Assembly: GCA_029448655.1 (NCBI GenBank)
Contig: JACCLO010000008.1
Location: 2,790,001 to 2,854,000 of the forward strand
Reading direction: 5' to 3'
DNA: 64,000 nt
Source: Wolfiporia cocos
Taxonomy: Eukaryota > Basidiomycota > Agaricomycetes > Polyporales > Phaeolaceae
The stretch's first letter is position 1, and each line of letters opens with the position of its first letter. The translations under genes were made by a program, and so were the position numbers. The notes below the pieces were generated by a model, which worked only from the letters and a program-made list of their open reading frames with translations, ran no database searches and was not told the origin of the DNA. Shown in pieces: positions 32,918 through 44,677 of this stretch.

Positions 32918-35900
32918 CTACAGCGCTTGGCCGACATCAGTGTTGCGGCCAAATGTACCCCTGCTAGATTCTCGCACGAGTGTTGCCGGATGCGATATGA
33001 ACGAGGAGTCAGATGGATTGTCGAGTCGGGCAAGAGAGCTTTCGTCGAAGTAAGAATTAAGGACTGACATATGTTCTGGGATGAACTCGGTCGGTGGCAC
33101 GGGGAAGTCCGAAAGTCCAGACATGCGCGACAGGTTGGTTCCAGTGGTCAGCACACTGGAACGCGTCAACTCAGACACTGGCGCGCCGAGACTTGAATAA
33201 AAGGAGCTGAGGCGGGGGAAGGAAGGGTTATCGCTCTGCCGTGTGTCGGTGTTACCGCGAGCGATGTGTATCGACGAGAGGCGGCTGGACGCCCGGTGCG
33301 GCGCCGAAAATGGAGGTGGCGTCGATAGTGCCGCGATGGTACCCAGCCGCAGGTTCTCTGCGGAGCGCAGGTTAGCTGAGGAACTAACGGCACAATAGAG
33401 AATCGCCACTGACCTTCTGGCTCATCATGCAAGGGAGATTCGAGAATGGAAGATGCCCGGGAAGATAATTCGACGTCTTCTGGCACATTGATGGTCGGCT
33501 GCGCCAATGATGCATGCTGGTCGACTGGGAAGCCGAGTGGTGACGCTGCCTCGGGCGACGAACTAGCCTTGGAAGAGACTTGCGAAAGTACGATCTTCGG
33601 ACCAAGACTCATTTCTTCAAAACGAGGCTGTTCGTTCAAATCCTGCTCCCATTCTAGTGACGCGGCCCCATCATCTTCGAAGTTGTAGGCATTTTCGACG
33701 TTGTAGGACTCCTCAGTAATTTCGCGCAACTCCTCGAGGTCCTCGGCGAGCTGCCGCGCCAGTGTCGTCAGCCCACTCACACTCCGCGTACTCTGCGTCG
33801 AGACATCAAGGGAGACGCCATCGTTCAGCCGAGCGTTGGCTGCGTCCTCATCTTCGTCCGAAGGCGTTCTACTCCTTTGTTGTGGCTGATAGAAGAGGTC
33901 GCGGAAGCGCTCTAGGTCATCAGGCGCGTTCAAGGGACGAGGTGACACGGGAGGAGACGACTCATGCGAAACCATGCCAGGTGACGAGCCCGACGAGTGG
34001 CCGGTCAGACGTCCCGAGGACTGTCGGCGTCGGAATGAGGGTGGGTTGATGTTCTCTAGAGGTGACGACGCCAGCGTATGGTTTGACGACGCCAGCGTGG
34101 CCGCGCGCCCCCTTATGCTCGGCCTGCCGCCAAGCCCAGGCAGCATTTCTTCTGGCACTTCTAGCATGGGCACCTCAGGCAGGTCGTCGGGAAACTCCTC
34201 TTGTTGGTCTGCACAAACTGAATAGCTTGAGGAGGACCGAGCTGATCTGCCATTGCAGTCCTTTTCGTCTTCCAGATCGCCGTCGACGCTCCCCCGGTCT
34301 CGGAGGGTCTGGGCGAGTGCGTCCGCAAAGCCCCATTCACTCGTCCGCTTCCCTTGTGGCGCGTAAGGGTGCGCACGGGGCCTCTCTGGATCTTCCTTGG
34401 TCTCAACAGGATGTACCATGATGAAAGGGGAGTACCGAAGATCGCCAGGCTGGATCTCGCGGATATGGCCGGGAGTCAACTCTGCATACAGGCTGTTAGC
34501 AGACACCTCTATCTCCTGAACGTCACCCGGTTCACTCGCGTCAGCAGCCGCGTGCGTGCCATTCGGGTTCGCTGCGTAGGGATGGCCGCTCTGTGCAAGA
34601 GGAGAGTAAGGGTGTACAAGGACAGGTAGGCGTCTAGTGACTGCCTCGCTCTCGCCAGCGTTCGAAGAAAGCTGTGAACCGGGAGGCACATCCTGTTCCG
34701 CATCATCTGTGGGAGCGGTTCGATGGTAAGCATAGAAGGTGCCATGCGCATAAGGATGTGCAGGCATCCGCAGGCGCTCCCTGCCTGCTTGTTGCCGTCG
34801 CATAGCCTCATCGGAGGGTGTCGGCGTTGAGATCGCGATGCCCACCCCCTCTACAGAGTAGGACGTGCCCGAGGGGTCTGGGGACAGTCGATCCGACGTG
34901 CTGTGTCCGTTTTGCGGCACAGTCGCACGGAGGTAGGAGTCCTCGGGCAAGGCAGGCGTGATGAGCACCACGTTCTGCTCGCCACCCTCTCTGAAACTCT
35001 TCTCTCGGAGCACCTGGTCCTGCAGCCGGATCACCCGCGTCCCCTCACGCTGCAAGGCGCCATCGAGCATGGCCGCAGCCGCGGCCTCGTCGACCGGACA
35101 CGCCCCCTCCCTGTCCCTCTCGAACACGCGTTCCGCGCTTGCGAACCCGCAGAAGTTGGCCGCGTTGGACGCCGTCGAGCGCACGAGCCGCATCGCGGAC
35201 TTCCCGATCGAGTGTTTGCGCGTCCGCCCCGCGCCCGCGTCCGCCCCGGAGCCGTGGGACTCGTCGGTGCGCACGCGCGACGACGCGTTCGTCCCGACCG
35301 AGTTCGAGTGCGCGTGCGAGTGCGTGCGGGACCGCGTGCGGGCGCGCGAGGGGCTCGTGCGGTGCGATGTACTGGCGAACGTGTCCGCGCCCGACGCGGT
35401 CTGCTCGTCTGACGCCCGGAACGTCTGCAGGTGCGCGGGCCGCAGGCGGAGGTGGACCGTCGGCGGGCGGGACTGGCTGCCCAGGAGAGAGCGCTCCGCG
35501 AGCACGTCGAGCGCGCTGCTGCGCCCCGTGCTCCCCGCGCGTGCGCGGGCCTGGTGGCTTGCGAGCGACTTTGCGCGTGCGCGCGAGATGGATCGGGCAC
35601 GTTTGTTCTGGAACGAGCCTGCGGCTTGGGCCTGCCACCTCTTGCGATCTTCTTCGAGCTGTCTGCCTTCCTCGACAACCCTGCACAAACGAGCGGTCAG
35701 CTATCAGGCAGGAAGCCGTAGTGGGGAATTCTAGGGCGAAAATGTCCAAGGAGCGGGGAAGACCAATGCACAGAAGGGCCACAATTGACCAAAGCGGGAG
35801 GGGATCCAAGAAGACATCAAGGAACACATACTGCGATAATGAAGGAACAGGACTGGGCAGTGCCATGTCGTCAAGCGCGAAGCTCTTCGGTCTCGCCGCA

Positions 35901-36976
35901 TTGGGCGACAACAGCCCCCCATTTTCACCCGCCCGTCCGGCCGCCCCGCTCGCACTCGCGCTGCGATTCCGCATCGCATCCTCGCCCAAATGAGAAGACC
36001 CAGTAATCAGAATCGGCAGCGGATGCGCCGGCGACAGGTTCGCAGCAGACACCGGCTTGTGCAGCCCTTCGCGCCGCGGATCCTGCCCAGGGTCGAGCAT
36101 TGCCGGCGGGCCGACGACGGGCCCGCTGCCCTGGCCCGGGTCGACGCGGATCGCGAAGCGGGGGCGCGGCAGGATCAGCGCATCGCACCACGTCTCGGGC
36201 GAGAGCCAGCGCTGCCTCGTCTTCACGCGGTTTTTGGCGTCGCGCAGGTTCGGCGTCGAGACGGACGCCTTCATGCCGCCGCGCGCCTCCGGCTGCAGAT
36301 ACGCGGGCGGGGGGCGCGGCTCGGTCGGCTGCGGCAGCGGCGCGCTCTCTGCGTGCGCGGGCGCGGAGAACGGGTAGGCGTACGGGTGCCGCCGCGCGGG
36401 GAGCGTCTGCTCTGGGAGCGGCGGCGCGCTGATCCCTGTGGTGTCCTGGAGCTGCCCGGCGGACGTGGAGTGCCGGATGGTCCCGGACAGCCCCCGCGTG
36501 AGGATGCTCGCGAGGCTGTGGCGGTTCGTCTCTGGCTTCGCGGGTGCAGGGGGGCGGGGCGTGCGCGCGGGCATCGGGGCCTCGCCGACGCCGCCGGCGT
36601 GGTCGAGGCGGACGAAGGACGTCGTCGCGGCGCGGGTGGTGCGGTGCGCGGTGGACATGCTCCGCCGGAGGGGCGCGTCGTGTGTGGGGGAGTGTGCGTG
36701 GTGCGACGCGGTCGACGTTGCCCGGTGGCGCGGCTGATGGTCCGCGCCTTGGGTGTCCTCGCGCAGCCATCCGGTGACAAGCTCGCCCCAGCTGTCGCGA
36801 TTGGCGGCTTCGCGCGCGCCGGGCGGCCGCTCGGTCGGCCCATTGTATGGGATGTACCAGTCCTCAGGGTCGGGGGACTCGGGCGAGGGCTCGCGCGGCG
36901 GCGGGGCGGAGGGGCCTGGCTTCAGGAAACGGGAGAGACGCAAGAAGGGGGTGGGGTTCTGCGATTTGGAAGCCAT
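32918..36976 (-). CDS. large disordered protein, 1283 residues, function unknown
   Basis: Three exons: 36976-35832, 35680-33414 and 33357-32918, all joins in frame. Composition is dominated by Pro, Ser, Ala, Arg and Glu with no globular domain. The hydrophobic stretch seen when reading past 35832 is intronic (donor GTATGT, acceptor GTGCAG), so no membrane segment is predicted. A short basic coiled-coil-like piece (EEGRQLEEDRKRWQAQ) begins exon 2. The tetrapeptide HPYA or HPYS recurs at least five times (RRHPYAYPF, AHPYAHGTF, VHPYSPL, GHPYAANP, AHPYAPQG). A helical acidic segment (LARQLAEDLEELREITEES) lies late in exon 2. It converges with SMC1, 265 nt between stops. It could be a signalling or cell-polarity scaffold, but nothing proves it. 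Confidence 0.75.
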
Positions 36977-38310
36977 GCATGGGAATGTGAAAGTGGCAAA
37001 AGGAGTGACTGATAGAAGGAGTGGCGGGTGATCCGAGATGCCTATTGCGTGTGTCAGCACTGCGATCGTGTTTTGAATTTGACAGATGGGGGAGCGTGCA
37101 TGATTGAGGGTTATGGATGCGGTGCAGCGTGAGTAGTCTGATCTTCCGGGGACGGGAAAGTCGCTGACCTCGGGACGATATCCTGCAGAAGACCCGAGCG
37201 GAGAGCCTGATCTGTCGTGAGCATGTAGACAGGTTCGCGTTCCATCAGAATGCTTTCAGCACATCAGCATCTGAACTTCGTACCTAGCACCTGCAGAATG
37301 CTTACGAAACGCTGCTGCAAGCTACGAAAGAAGACGCACAGACAAAGCAAGGTCCAAAGCAAGGAAGGCAGTGCTACAGACGAAGACGGCAGTCGGTCAG
37401 GATGTTTGACGCGCTAACGGCGCATTGATTCGCAGATTGTTTGAACGGTTTGCTCAGTGGGTGCACAGTGAGCAGGAGCTTCCGTTGCTCACCTAATCGT
37501 GATACCTATATGGCTCCAACACAAGGAATAGGTCTTCCTATGTCGCGTGGCAGTCTGATATGAAGTCAGTATCTGCAAAGAGTATGTTCTCTACCGTAAC
37601 AGTTGATAAGCACAGCATCCAACGTACACTTGGGCGCCAGGAGGTGCAATATCGCCACAACAGTTGACGACAGTGAGCAGCACGACTAACAATTTGCAGA
37701 TTCACCCAACAGGACCCATAAGCTGGCTACAAGTTGTTACGCACCTGTCGTGATACAGAGCCTGTATAGCAGAACGGTCGCAAGGGAGATACGCCTCCGC
37801 AAAGTTCACGTCAGTCTGCAACTAAGCAGATAACGCGTGCTTGTTGTGGATTGGCAAGGGTGGCAAACAGCAATGCGAGATGCTCACGGCGTACCTGAGC
37901 CCGAAAGGATCAATTAGCCCTCGAAGGGAGCAGGATATCGCCAGAAACGAGCGACAAGTCCAGTACTATGAGGCATCGTGATAAGCGACACAAGCGAGCT
38001 CGTCGTGGGCGCCAGCGAGCACGCACCTGTGGACGACGACGGGCGCGGTATCGAGCCAGTCGAGGTCTCTGATCTGAACAGCATGGCCACGTGCTCACAT
38101 CGAATGTGGCAATCTAGATGCCGTTTAACTTTACTTTCAGGGCCGTGGGCGCCAACAGGGATGACCTCAGTGGCTGGCTATGCGCATGTCTCTCCACAAT
38201 CCAGGAATTGCGCTCCACCGTGTCTGCCGTGCTGCCCCCGATGAAGCCCTTCTTAAGGCCCCCGGGAGGGATATGGCCTGCGTTTCCCAGCCCGCCGACC
38301 AGCAGCAGCC
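36977..38310. other. divergent promoter region, disordered-protein gene / PMA1
   Basis: 1.3 kb without a credible gene. Long promoters are usual for highly expressed proton pumps. No clear TATA box near the PMA1 ATG was identified. Confidence 0.5.
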
Positions 38311-41300
38311 ATGGGTCTGCTAACTCGAAGGAAGAAGACGGCCCCTCAGGACGAAGAGGCTGTACCGGGCAGCAACAACGGCAGCGACACGGTCAACGCG
38401 CCTGGTAGCGCCTCACCCAACGCAAACGGGAAGCAAAACCGTACGTCGCAAGCATCCTTCAAGTTGCTATTGTACTGAGCATATGCACAGCATACGAAGG
38501 CGGTAATGAGTACGACATGCTCTTACGCTTTGCCAGTGACGAGGCTGCTAAGCTGGAGCGCGGTGACGAGGACGAGGAAGACGAGGACAATGCAGAGTAC
38601 ACTCGTCCGTGGTACGCGCCATGGAAACGCGTACAGAAGCAAAGCAAGAAGGACAATAAAGTGCCCGCAGATTGGCTCCGGACCGACATGCTGCAAGGTC
38701 TATCGAGCGGTGCGGAGGTGGAGAAACGCAGAGCACAGTTCGGATGGAACGAGCTTCAAAGGTACGCACACACTGACTATCATTGCAGGATTACGCTTAC
38801 AATGCCTAATATCCAGTCAAGACGAGAATCAGCTGTTGAAGTTCATTTCGTACTTCCGAGGTCCTATCCTCTATGTCATGGAACTGGCAGTCTGTCTGTC
38901 GGCCGGTCTTCGGGACTGGATCGACTTTGGTGTCATCGTACGTCAATTACGTCCGCGTTTGCACCGCAGTTTGAGCCGTGACGCATATGCGGTACTCGAG
39001 CGTCTAGTATCCGCGCTCCCGATGGCTCGTGTTCATGGAAGATACAGCACAGAATTTCACATCCGTGCTTCATTTCCGTTACACAGCATCTAAGACGAAT
39101 GAAGCTGAGCTTCACCCATGCTCCGCATTTTGATTCGAACGGCTCGCATATGCGGTGCTTTGCGACTTTCGTTGATGCTCACACAATCTGACAGATCGGT
39201 ATCCTGTTCCTCAATGCTGGTGTCGGCTGGTACCAAGAGAAGTACGTGATCGATGACATTGGAAATTACATAGCCTCATGCGTTTGCAGACAAGCCGGTG
39301 ATATCGTCGCACAATTGAAGGCCGGTATCGCGATGCGTGCGTGGGTCATTCGTGATGGCCGCGAACAGGAGATCGAGGCACGCGAGCTAGTCCCCGGCGA
39401 CATCGTGAGCATCCCGTCGTATGACATTTCGTACAGTTCTAAACTCAGCTGCTACTCAAGGTCATTCTCGAAGAAGGCAGCACCATCCCCGCAGACGCCA
39501 AGATCATCGCCGACTATAACGACAAGAAAGGCGACAACTCGCGCCCGATCCTCGAGAAGCGCGCGGGGCAGAACTCGAATGTCTCGCGCGCCTCGCAGAG
39601 ATCAAACGCATCGGGCATGGATAAGGGCCCGAGCGTGTGCAGCGTTGACCAGAGCGCGATCACCGGCGAGAGTCTCTCCGTGGACAAGTACATTGGCGAC
39701 ATCGCGTACTACACGTGCGGCGTGAAGCGCGGGAAGATGTATGCGGTGGTCACGGCGAGCGCGCCGCAGAGCTTTGTGGGCAGGACTGCGAGCCTGGTAA
39801 TGGGTGCGTGTCTGCGCCCGTACTTGAGCAAAGGTGGTGTACTAACCACCTTTGTAGCCTCGCACGAGAGGGGACATTTCCAGATCGTGCTCGGTGGCAT
39901 TGGGACTGCATTGCTCGTTATTGTCATCGCGTTCATCTTCATCGTTTGGATCGGTGGTTTCTTCCGGTATGTGATGCGACTTATGATATTCTAGAACCAT
40001 AGTAATGCTGTTCACTACAGTGGCTTGGGCATCGCGACGCCGGCTCAGAACAACTTGCTCGTATACGCCCTGATCTTCTTCGTAGGTCCCCTTGATCAGA
40101 GCCCAGATCCATCTTGACAAACGATTCGCAGATTATTGGTGTCCCTGTTGGTCTGCCATGCGTTACGACCACCACAATGGTGAGCGGGAACGAACTGCCT
40201 CTGTATTCAATTAACACTCAATTTTCCTATTCCAGGCTGTCGGTGCCGCGTATCTCGCGAAGCACAAGGCGATCGTGCAGAAGCTCACGGCGATCGAGTC
40301 TCTTGCAGGCATGTATCTCGATCGGCTCGCTTCCGAAGTATCTAATCATATGTGGCAGGCGTGGACATGTTGTGTTCGGACAAGACTGGCACTCTCACCG
40401 CGAACAAGCTCTCGCTCAACGAGCCGTTCATCGCGCCCGGCGTTGATCCGAACTGGTTCATGGCTGTAAGTGGAAGTTCACTCTGAATGCTGACAGATAT
40501 AAATATCTATGCGCGTACATATAGGTGGCTGTACTGGCGTCCTCGCACAACATCAAGTCGCTTGACCCCATCGACAAGGTCATAATCGTAGGGCTCAAAG
40601 ACTATCCTGAAGCTCAGGAAATTCTCCGCGGAGGATGGATTACCCACAAGTTCACGCCATTTGACCCGGTTAGCAAGCGCATCACTGCGGAGGTCGAGCG
40701 CGACGGCAAGCGTTACACCTGTGCAAAGGGTGCACCCAATGCGTGCGTTCTCATTGATTGCATACAGCTCTTCACGAGTGACGTTTATTGATTTGTTGAT
40801 CTAGTATCCTCCGACTGGAGAGCTTCGACCCGGAGACTGTACAGGCATACCACGCGCAAGCCCAGGAGTTCGCGCAACGCGGCTTCCGCTCGCTCGGCGT
40901 CGCAGTCAAGGAGGGCGACGAGCCGTGGCAGCTGCTCGGGATGCTGTGCATGTTCGACCCGCCGCGCGGGGACACGGCGGCGACGATCCACGAGGCGATG
41001 GACCTGGGGATCCACATCAAGATGCTCACCGGGGACGCGGTCGCGATCGCGATCGAGACGTGCAAGCAGCTCTCGCTCGGGACGAACGTGTACGACTCGG
41101 CGCGGCTCATCGGCGGCGGGATGGCCGGCTCGGAGGTGCGCGACTTCATCGAGGCCGCGGACGGGTTCGCGGAGGTGTACCCCGAGCACAAGTACCAGGT
41201 CGTGGCGATGCTCCAGGAGCGCGGGCACCTCACCGCGATGACGGGCGACGGCGTCAACGACGCGCCGTCGCTTAAGAAGGCGGACTGTGGGATTGCCGTC

Positions 41301-42730
41301 GAGGGCGCGTCGGACGCTGCAAGGACCGCCGCGGATGTCGTGTTCTTGGACGAGGGCCTGAGCACGATCATCACGAGTATAAAGGTTGCGCGCCAGATCT
41401 TCCATCGGATGAAGGCGTACATCGTGTACCGTATCGCGCTGTGTATCCACCTTGAGTTGTATCTGGTGAGCTTTGTCCCTCGCGACATCCCCTCCTTTTC
41501 ATTGACACATGCGGCAGTGCCTGTCGATGCTCATCCTGAACGAGACCATCCGAGTCGACCTCATCGTCTTCCTTGCCATCTTCGCCGAGTAAGGGATTCC
41601 CTCATGTTACCTCTGACGGAGCGCTAACGAGTACTTCCACCAGTGTCGCGACGATCGCGATCGCATACGACAACGCGCCGCACGAGCGCAAGCCCGTAGA
41701 CTGGCAGCTGCCGAAGGTGTGGATCATCTCGACAATGATGGGCTGCCTCCTCGCCGGCGGGACCTGGATCATCCGCGGCACGCTCTTCCTCTCCGATGGC
41801 GGTATCATCCAAAACTTCGGAAGGTCAGCTTATCGCCTCCGCGTCCGGCCGTACATACTCAAATTTTGTTTCTACAGCGTACAGGAGATCCTGTTCCTTG
41901 AGGTCGCTCTGACGGAGTCGTGGGTCATCTTGATCACCCGACTGGCCATAGGCCCAGACTCGGGGCCCTTCGTCTGGCCATCGTGGCAGCTAGTCGGCGC
42001 CGTCCTCGGCGTCGATATCCTGGCGACGATCTTCGCGCTGTTTGGGTGGATCTCGGGCCCTGCTGTCCACGGCGGGTGAGTGTTCTCGAAGTTCTGAGAT
42101 ATGATCATGCTGACCGATTCCGATCTAGGTGGATCGATATCGTCACCGTCGTCAAGATCTGGGCGTACTCCTTCGGCGTAACCGTCGCGGTTGGCTTCGC
42201 ATGTGAGTCTTCCCACAATTGTACAATCTCCCTGAGCCTTGACGTTGATCCTTCGCCAGACTTCCTCCTCAGCAGATTCAAATGGCTGAACAACATCGGC
42301 CGCCGTAACGTAAGCCTTCTTATCGATGCCCCACAGGGTTGCACTGACCGTCCTTTTTCCGCAGAGGAGCAAGAAGAACGAGCGCCTGGAGAACTTCATC
42401 ACGGAGATGCAGCGCCTAACGCTCGTGCACGAGCGCGACTCGCACGGCGAGTCGTACTACCGCCTTGCGCCCGGGCCGACGTCCTCTGAGGAGAAGCGCG
42501 ATGACAAGCCGAAAGAGAAGAGCAGCGGTGCGAAGGGCGCGGCGCGGGGTGCGCAGAAGACGGGCAAGGGCAGGAAGGACGACGCGCAGGAGAAGGGCGA
42601 CCGGGAGCAGCCTGCAGAGGCCCGGGAGGGACAGCGGGATCAGTCGGGCTCTCGGCAACCCCGAGAAGGGAGCGGCGAGCGCGGGCCGGCGCGGGGGGAC
42701 GACGGTGAAGGGTCCGGCGAGGGATCGTAG
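38311..42730 (+). CDS. PMA1: plasma-membrane H+-transporting P-type ATPase
   Basis: 19 exons: 38311-38440, 38491-38761, 38817-38937, 39195-39241, 39290-39404, 39461-39803, 39858-39966, 40021-40081, 40132-40179, 40236-40308, 40359-40465, 40525-40742, 40805-41465, 41518-41588, 41644-41822, 41877-42075, 42129-42202, 42260-42309 and 42365-42730. It pumps protons out of the cell at the cost of ATP. Visible are an acidic N-terminus, the actuator loop SITGES, the phosphorylation site [20 protein letters not shown] and KGAPNA in the nucleotide domain, and [20 protein letters not shown]. Ten membrane segments include IIGVPVGLP before the phosphorylation domain. The C-terminal regulatory tail is unusually long, Gly/Arg/Glu-rich and low complexity. 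Intron 40309-40358 has a GC donor (AG|GCATGT). Confidence 0.97.
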
Positions 42731-43788
42731 GAATGTGGGATGGGGAAGGGGGCATACACGACGCAGAAGAGCCGTGCTCACGATTTGTACGGATAGAAGA
42801 CACGCGGAATCTCTCCACCTATATCATGGACCTGCACATATCATAGTTACCCTCTTGTATTGTATTTCTTCGCTCTTGTAGCTTCTCGACGTAGTCTTTT
42901 GTAGACCATCTGCTATGTGATCTCTGGAATTACCTGTGAAGTAATCTTTCCCGCACGGACGAGCTGGCTCACTGAATCCTTGATCAAGGCGCTTCTTTGT
43001 CTCCGAGGTACATCGGCTCAGAATGACGCTCGATTGGATCCTAGCTGCATAGGGCATGAAGACAAAATGTTTCGACACACGCATTCATGCTCAGCACATT
43101 TGGAGGTTCAAATAGCGAACTTGTTACATTTCTATGAGGCTGATTATTCGACCTTCAGATGATAATGCATAATGGGCAGCCTAAGTTGATACAGCCTCAA
43201 CGGAAGCTAGGCGACTACTATCTGACGCGCTTGTCCAGCTCATGATGTATTGGTGCTGGTCAATCAGCTGCTCGTGTGCATTACATAAGCAGACTAGAAG
43301 AAGTACTTGCGCCACAATCTATACATGAACTGAGACGTGCCGAGTCGCTTTGTGTCTTTAAACGAGTATCTTCCTTTGGCAAGAAAAATATCTTACAGAT
43401 GACGCGCTGAAAGAGCCGACTCGGCAAGGCGGTCAGCGGTCCCCGCACGCCGTGCCCGTCCTCATCAGCTGGACTGCTCAAACACGCCGATGTCAGCGTC
43501 GCTGCGCTTAGGAGGCGGACGCATTGAATTGTCTTCTATACAGTACATAGGTGCCCCTGTTTCTCCGGTAGCCGTGACAGCAATATCCGAGAATGCGGAG
43601 ACAAAGGTCGATCCCAGACACATTGCCACAACTGAATGTCAAGGTGCGCGGCACATTCAGTACACGGTAAATCGAGAGTAAGAACGGCCAGGTAAGCCCA
43701 GACAGCCGGCCGGAGCATGTCCGTACAGCATAGGCACGCTCACACACAGCAGCTCCAAAGACTGATATTTCTGCCCTGAGCGAAGGGA
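42731..43788. other. intergenic, no gene supported
   Basis: About 1.06 kb downstream of PMA1 and upstream of the trefoil-like gene. Short featureless frames only. Confidence 0.5.
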
Positions 43789-43796
43789 TATAAAAG
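43789..43796 (+). promoter_or_regulatory. TATA box of the beta-trefoil-like gene
   Basis: TATAAAAG, 49 nt before the ATG at 43845; a strong match in the right place. Confidence 0.6.
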
Positions 43797-43844
43797 ACAT
43801 GGGCCAGAGCGGCACAACCCCGAGCCACTCGGTCGCAGCAAAGA

Positions 43845-44478
43845 ATGTCGATCGTCACTGGAGTCTACCTCGTCCAGAATCTGTACAACGATTTCATTCT
43901 CTGGCTGCAGGACGGCGTCGTCGGAGCCCCGCTCGTCGTCGCCGCGGCTGGGACCGCCACGGGTGCTGCGAACGTCTTGGTGCGTACCGTGTCCGCACCT
44001 TTTTGATCATGTGGCATCCGGATTGAATGATCTTCGTCGGCGCAGTGGAATGTCATACGGCACGAGAACGGCTCGTACGTGATTCAACACAACGCGACAG
44101 GTCTATACGCAAGCTCGCTCTACGACGTATTCGGCCAGGCGGTCGTCGCGGCGCCCGCAGAGCAGTTCTTCGCGCTCCGGCAGGTCGGCATCGGCCAGAA
44201 CATACTCAAGTACGCACCACAGGCATAGCACAGCTGAGTTCAAGGCTAATGCCGTCTTGACAGCATCGGAACCTCTAGCGGTGATATATACTGGAACGAG
44301 CAAGACACGCTCGCGGGCGCGCCGGTGAGTGCTGAGCGGGTGAGTGTCAGAGATTGCCTACTCACGATAGGTTTGGCAGTACACGGTCGTCGTGTCTGGG
44401 TTTGATAATTCAACGGAGAGCCTAGACACAAACCCGCACAGACAGTGGAACTTCACCCGAATCGCGGATTTGGACTGA
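43845..44478 (+). CDS. small beta-trefoil-like protein (lectin or protease-inhibitor type)
   Basis: Four exons: 43845-43979, 44046-44209, 44264-44324 and 44371-44478, giving 155 residues. It begins MSIVTGVYLVQNLYNDFILW without a signal peptide. Three related beta-rich repeats can be read: residues 5-60 (GVYLVQN...WNVIRHENGSYVIQH), 55-105 and 105-150 (ending RQWNFTRI). The Q-x-W-like spacing and the pattern 'x-V-Q-N' then 'x-W-x-x-x' resemble cytosolic basidiomycete trefoil lectins and the cnispin/cospin class of protease inhibitors, which act in fruiting bodies against grazers. Which of these it is cannot be told here. It has its own TATA box and converges with the glucosyltransferase gene, 199 nt between stops. 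Confidence 0.6.
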
Positions 44479-44677
44479 ATGCTATAGGGTCTTGAGAAAG
44501 TTCGCTGTGCATCGATCATATCATGAATGATTTTCGACTGCTGGGGTCGTGTGACGGCCTTATGAAAGATGCTTGCTTGAAGCGCTCTCAGTGCCGAACG
44601 CACTACGACAGTATCATGATGTTACCATCCGTGTTGTGTCAGTAGCTTCTACATGCCATGCAAACAATCTGATAATT

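Noticed and set aside
35700..35830. Apparent membrane segment (WSIVALLCIGLPRSLDIFAL) in the disordered protein
   Set aside because: It lies between a GTATGT donor and a GTGCAG acceptor; reading on breaks the frame into exon 2, so it is intron.
35139..37012. Long + strand frames of 260-340 codons opposite the disordered gene
   Set aside because: Arg-rich shadow frames caused by very high GC in the real minus-strand exons.
40785..41488. 221- and 238-codon minus frames opposite PMA1
   Set aside because: Antisense shadows of a GC-rich conserved exon.
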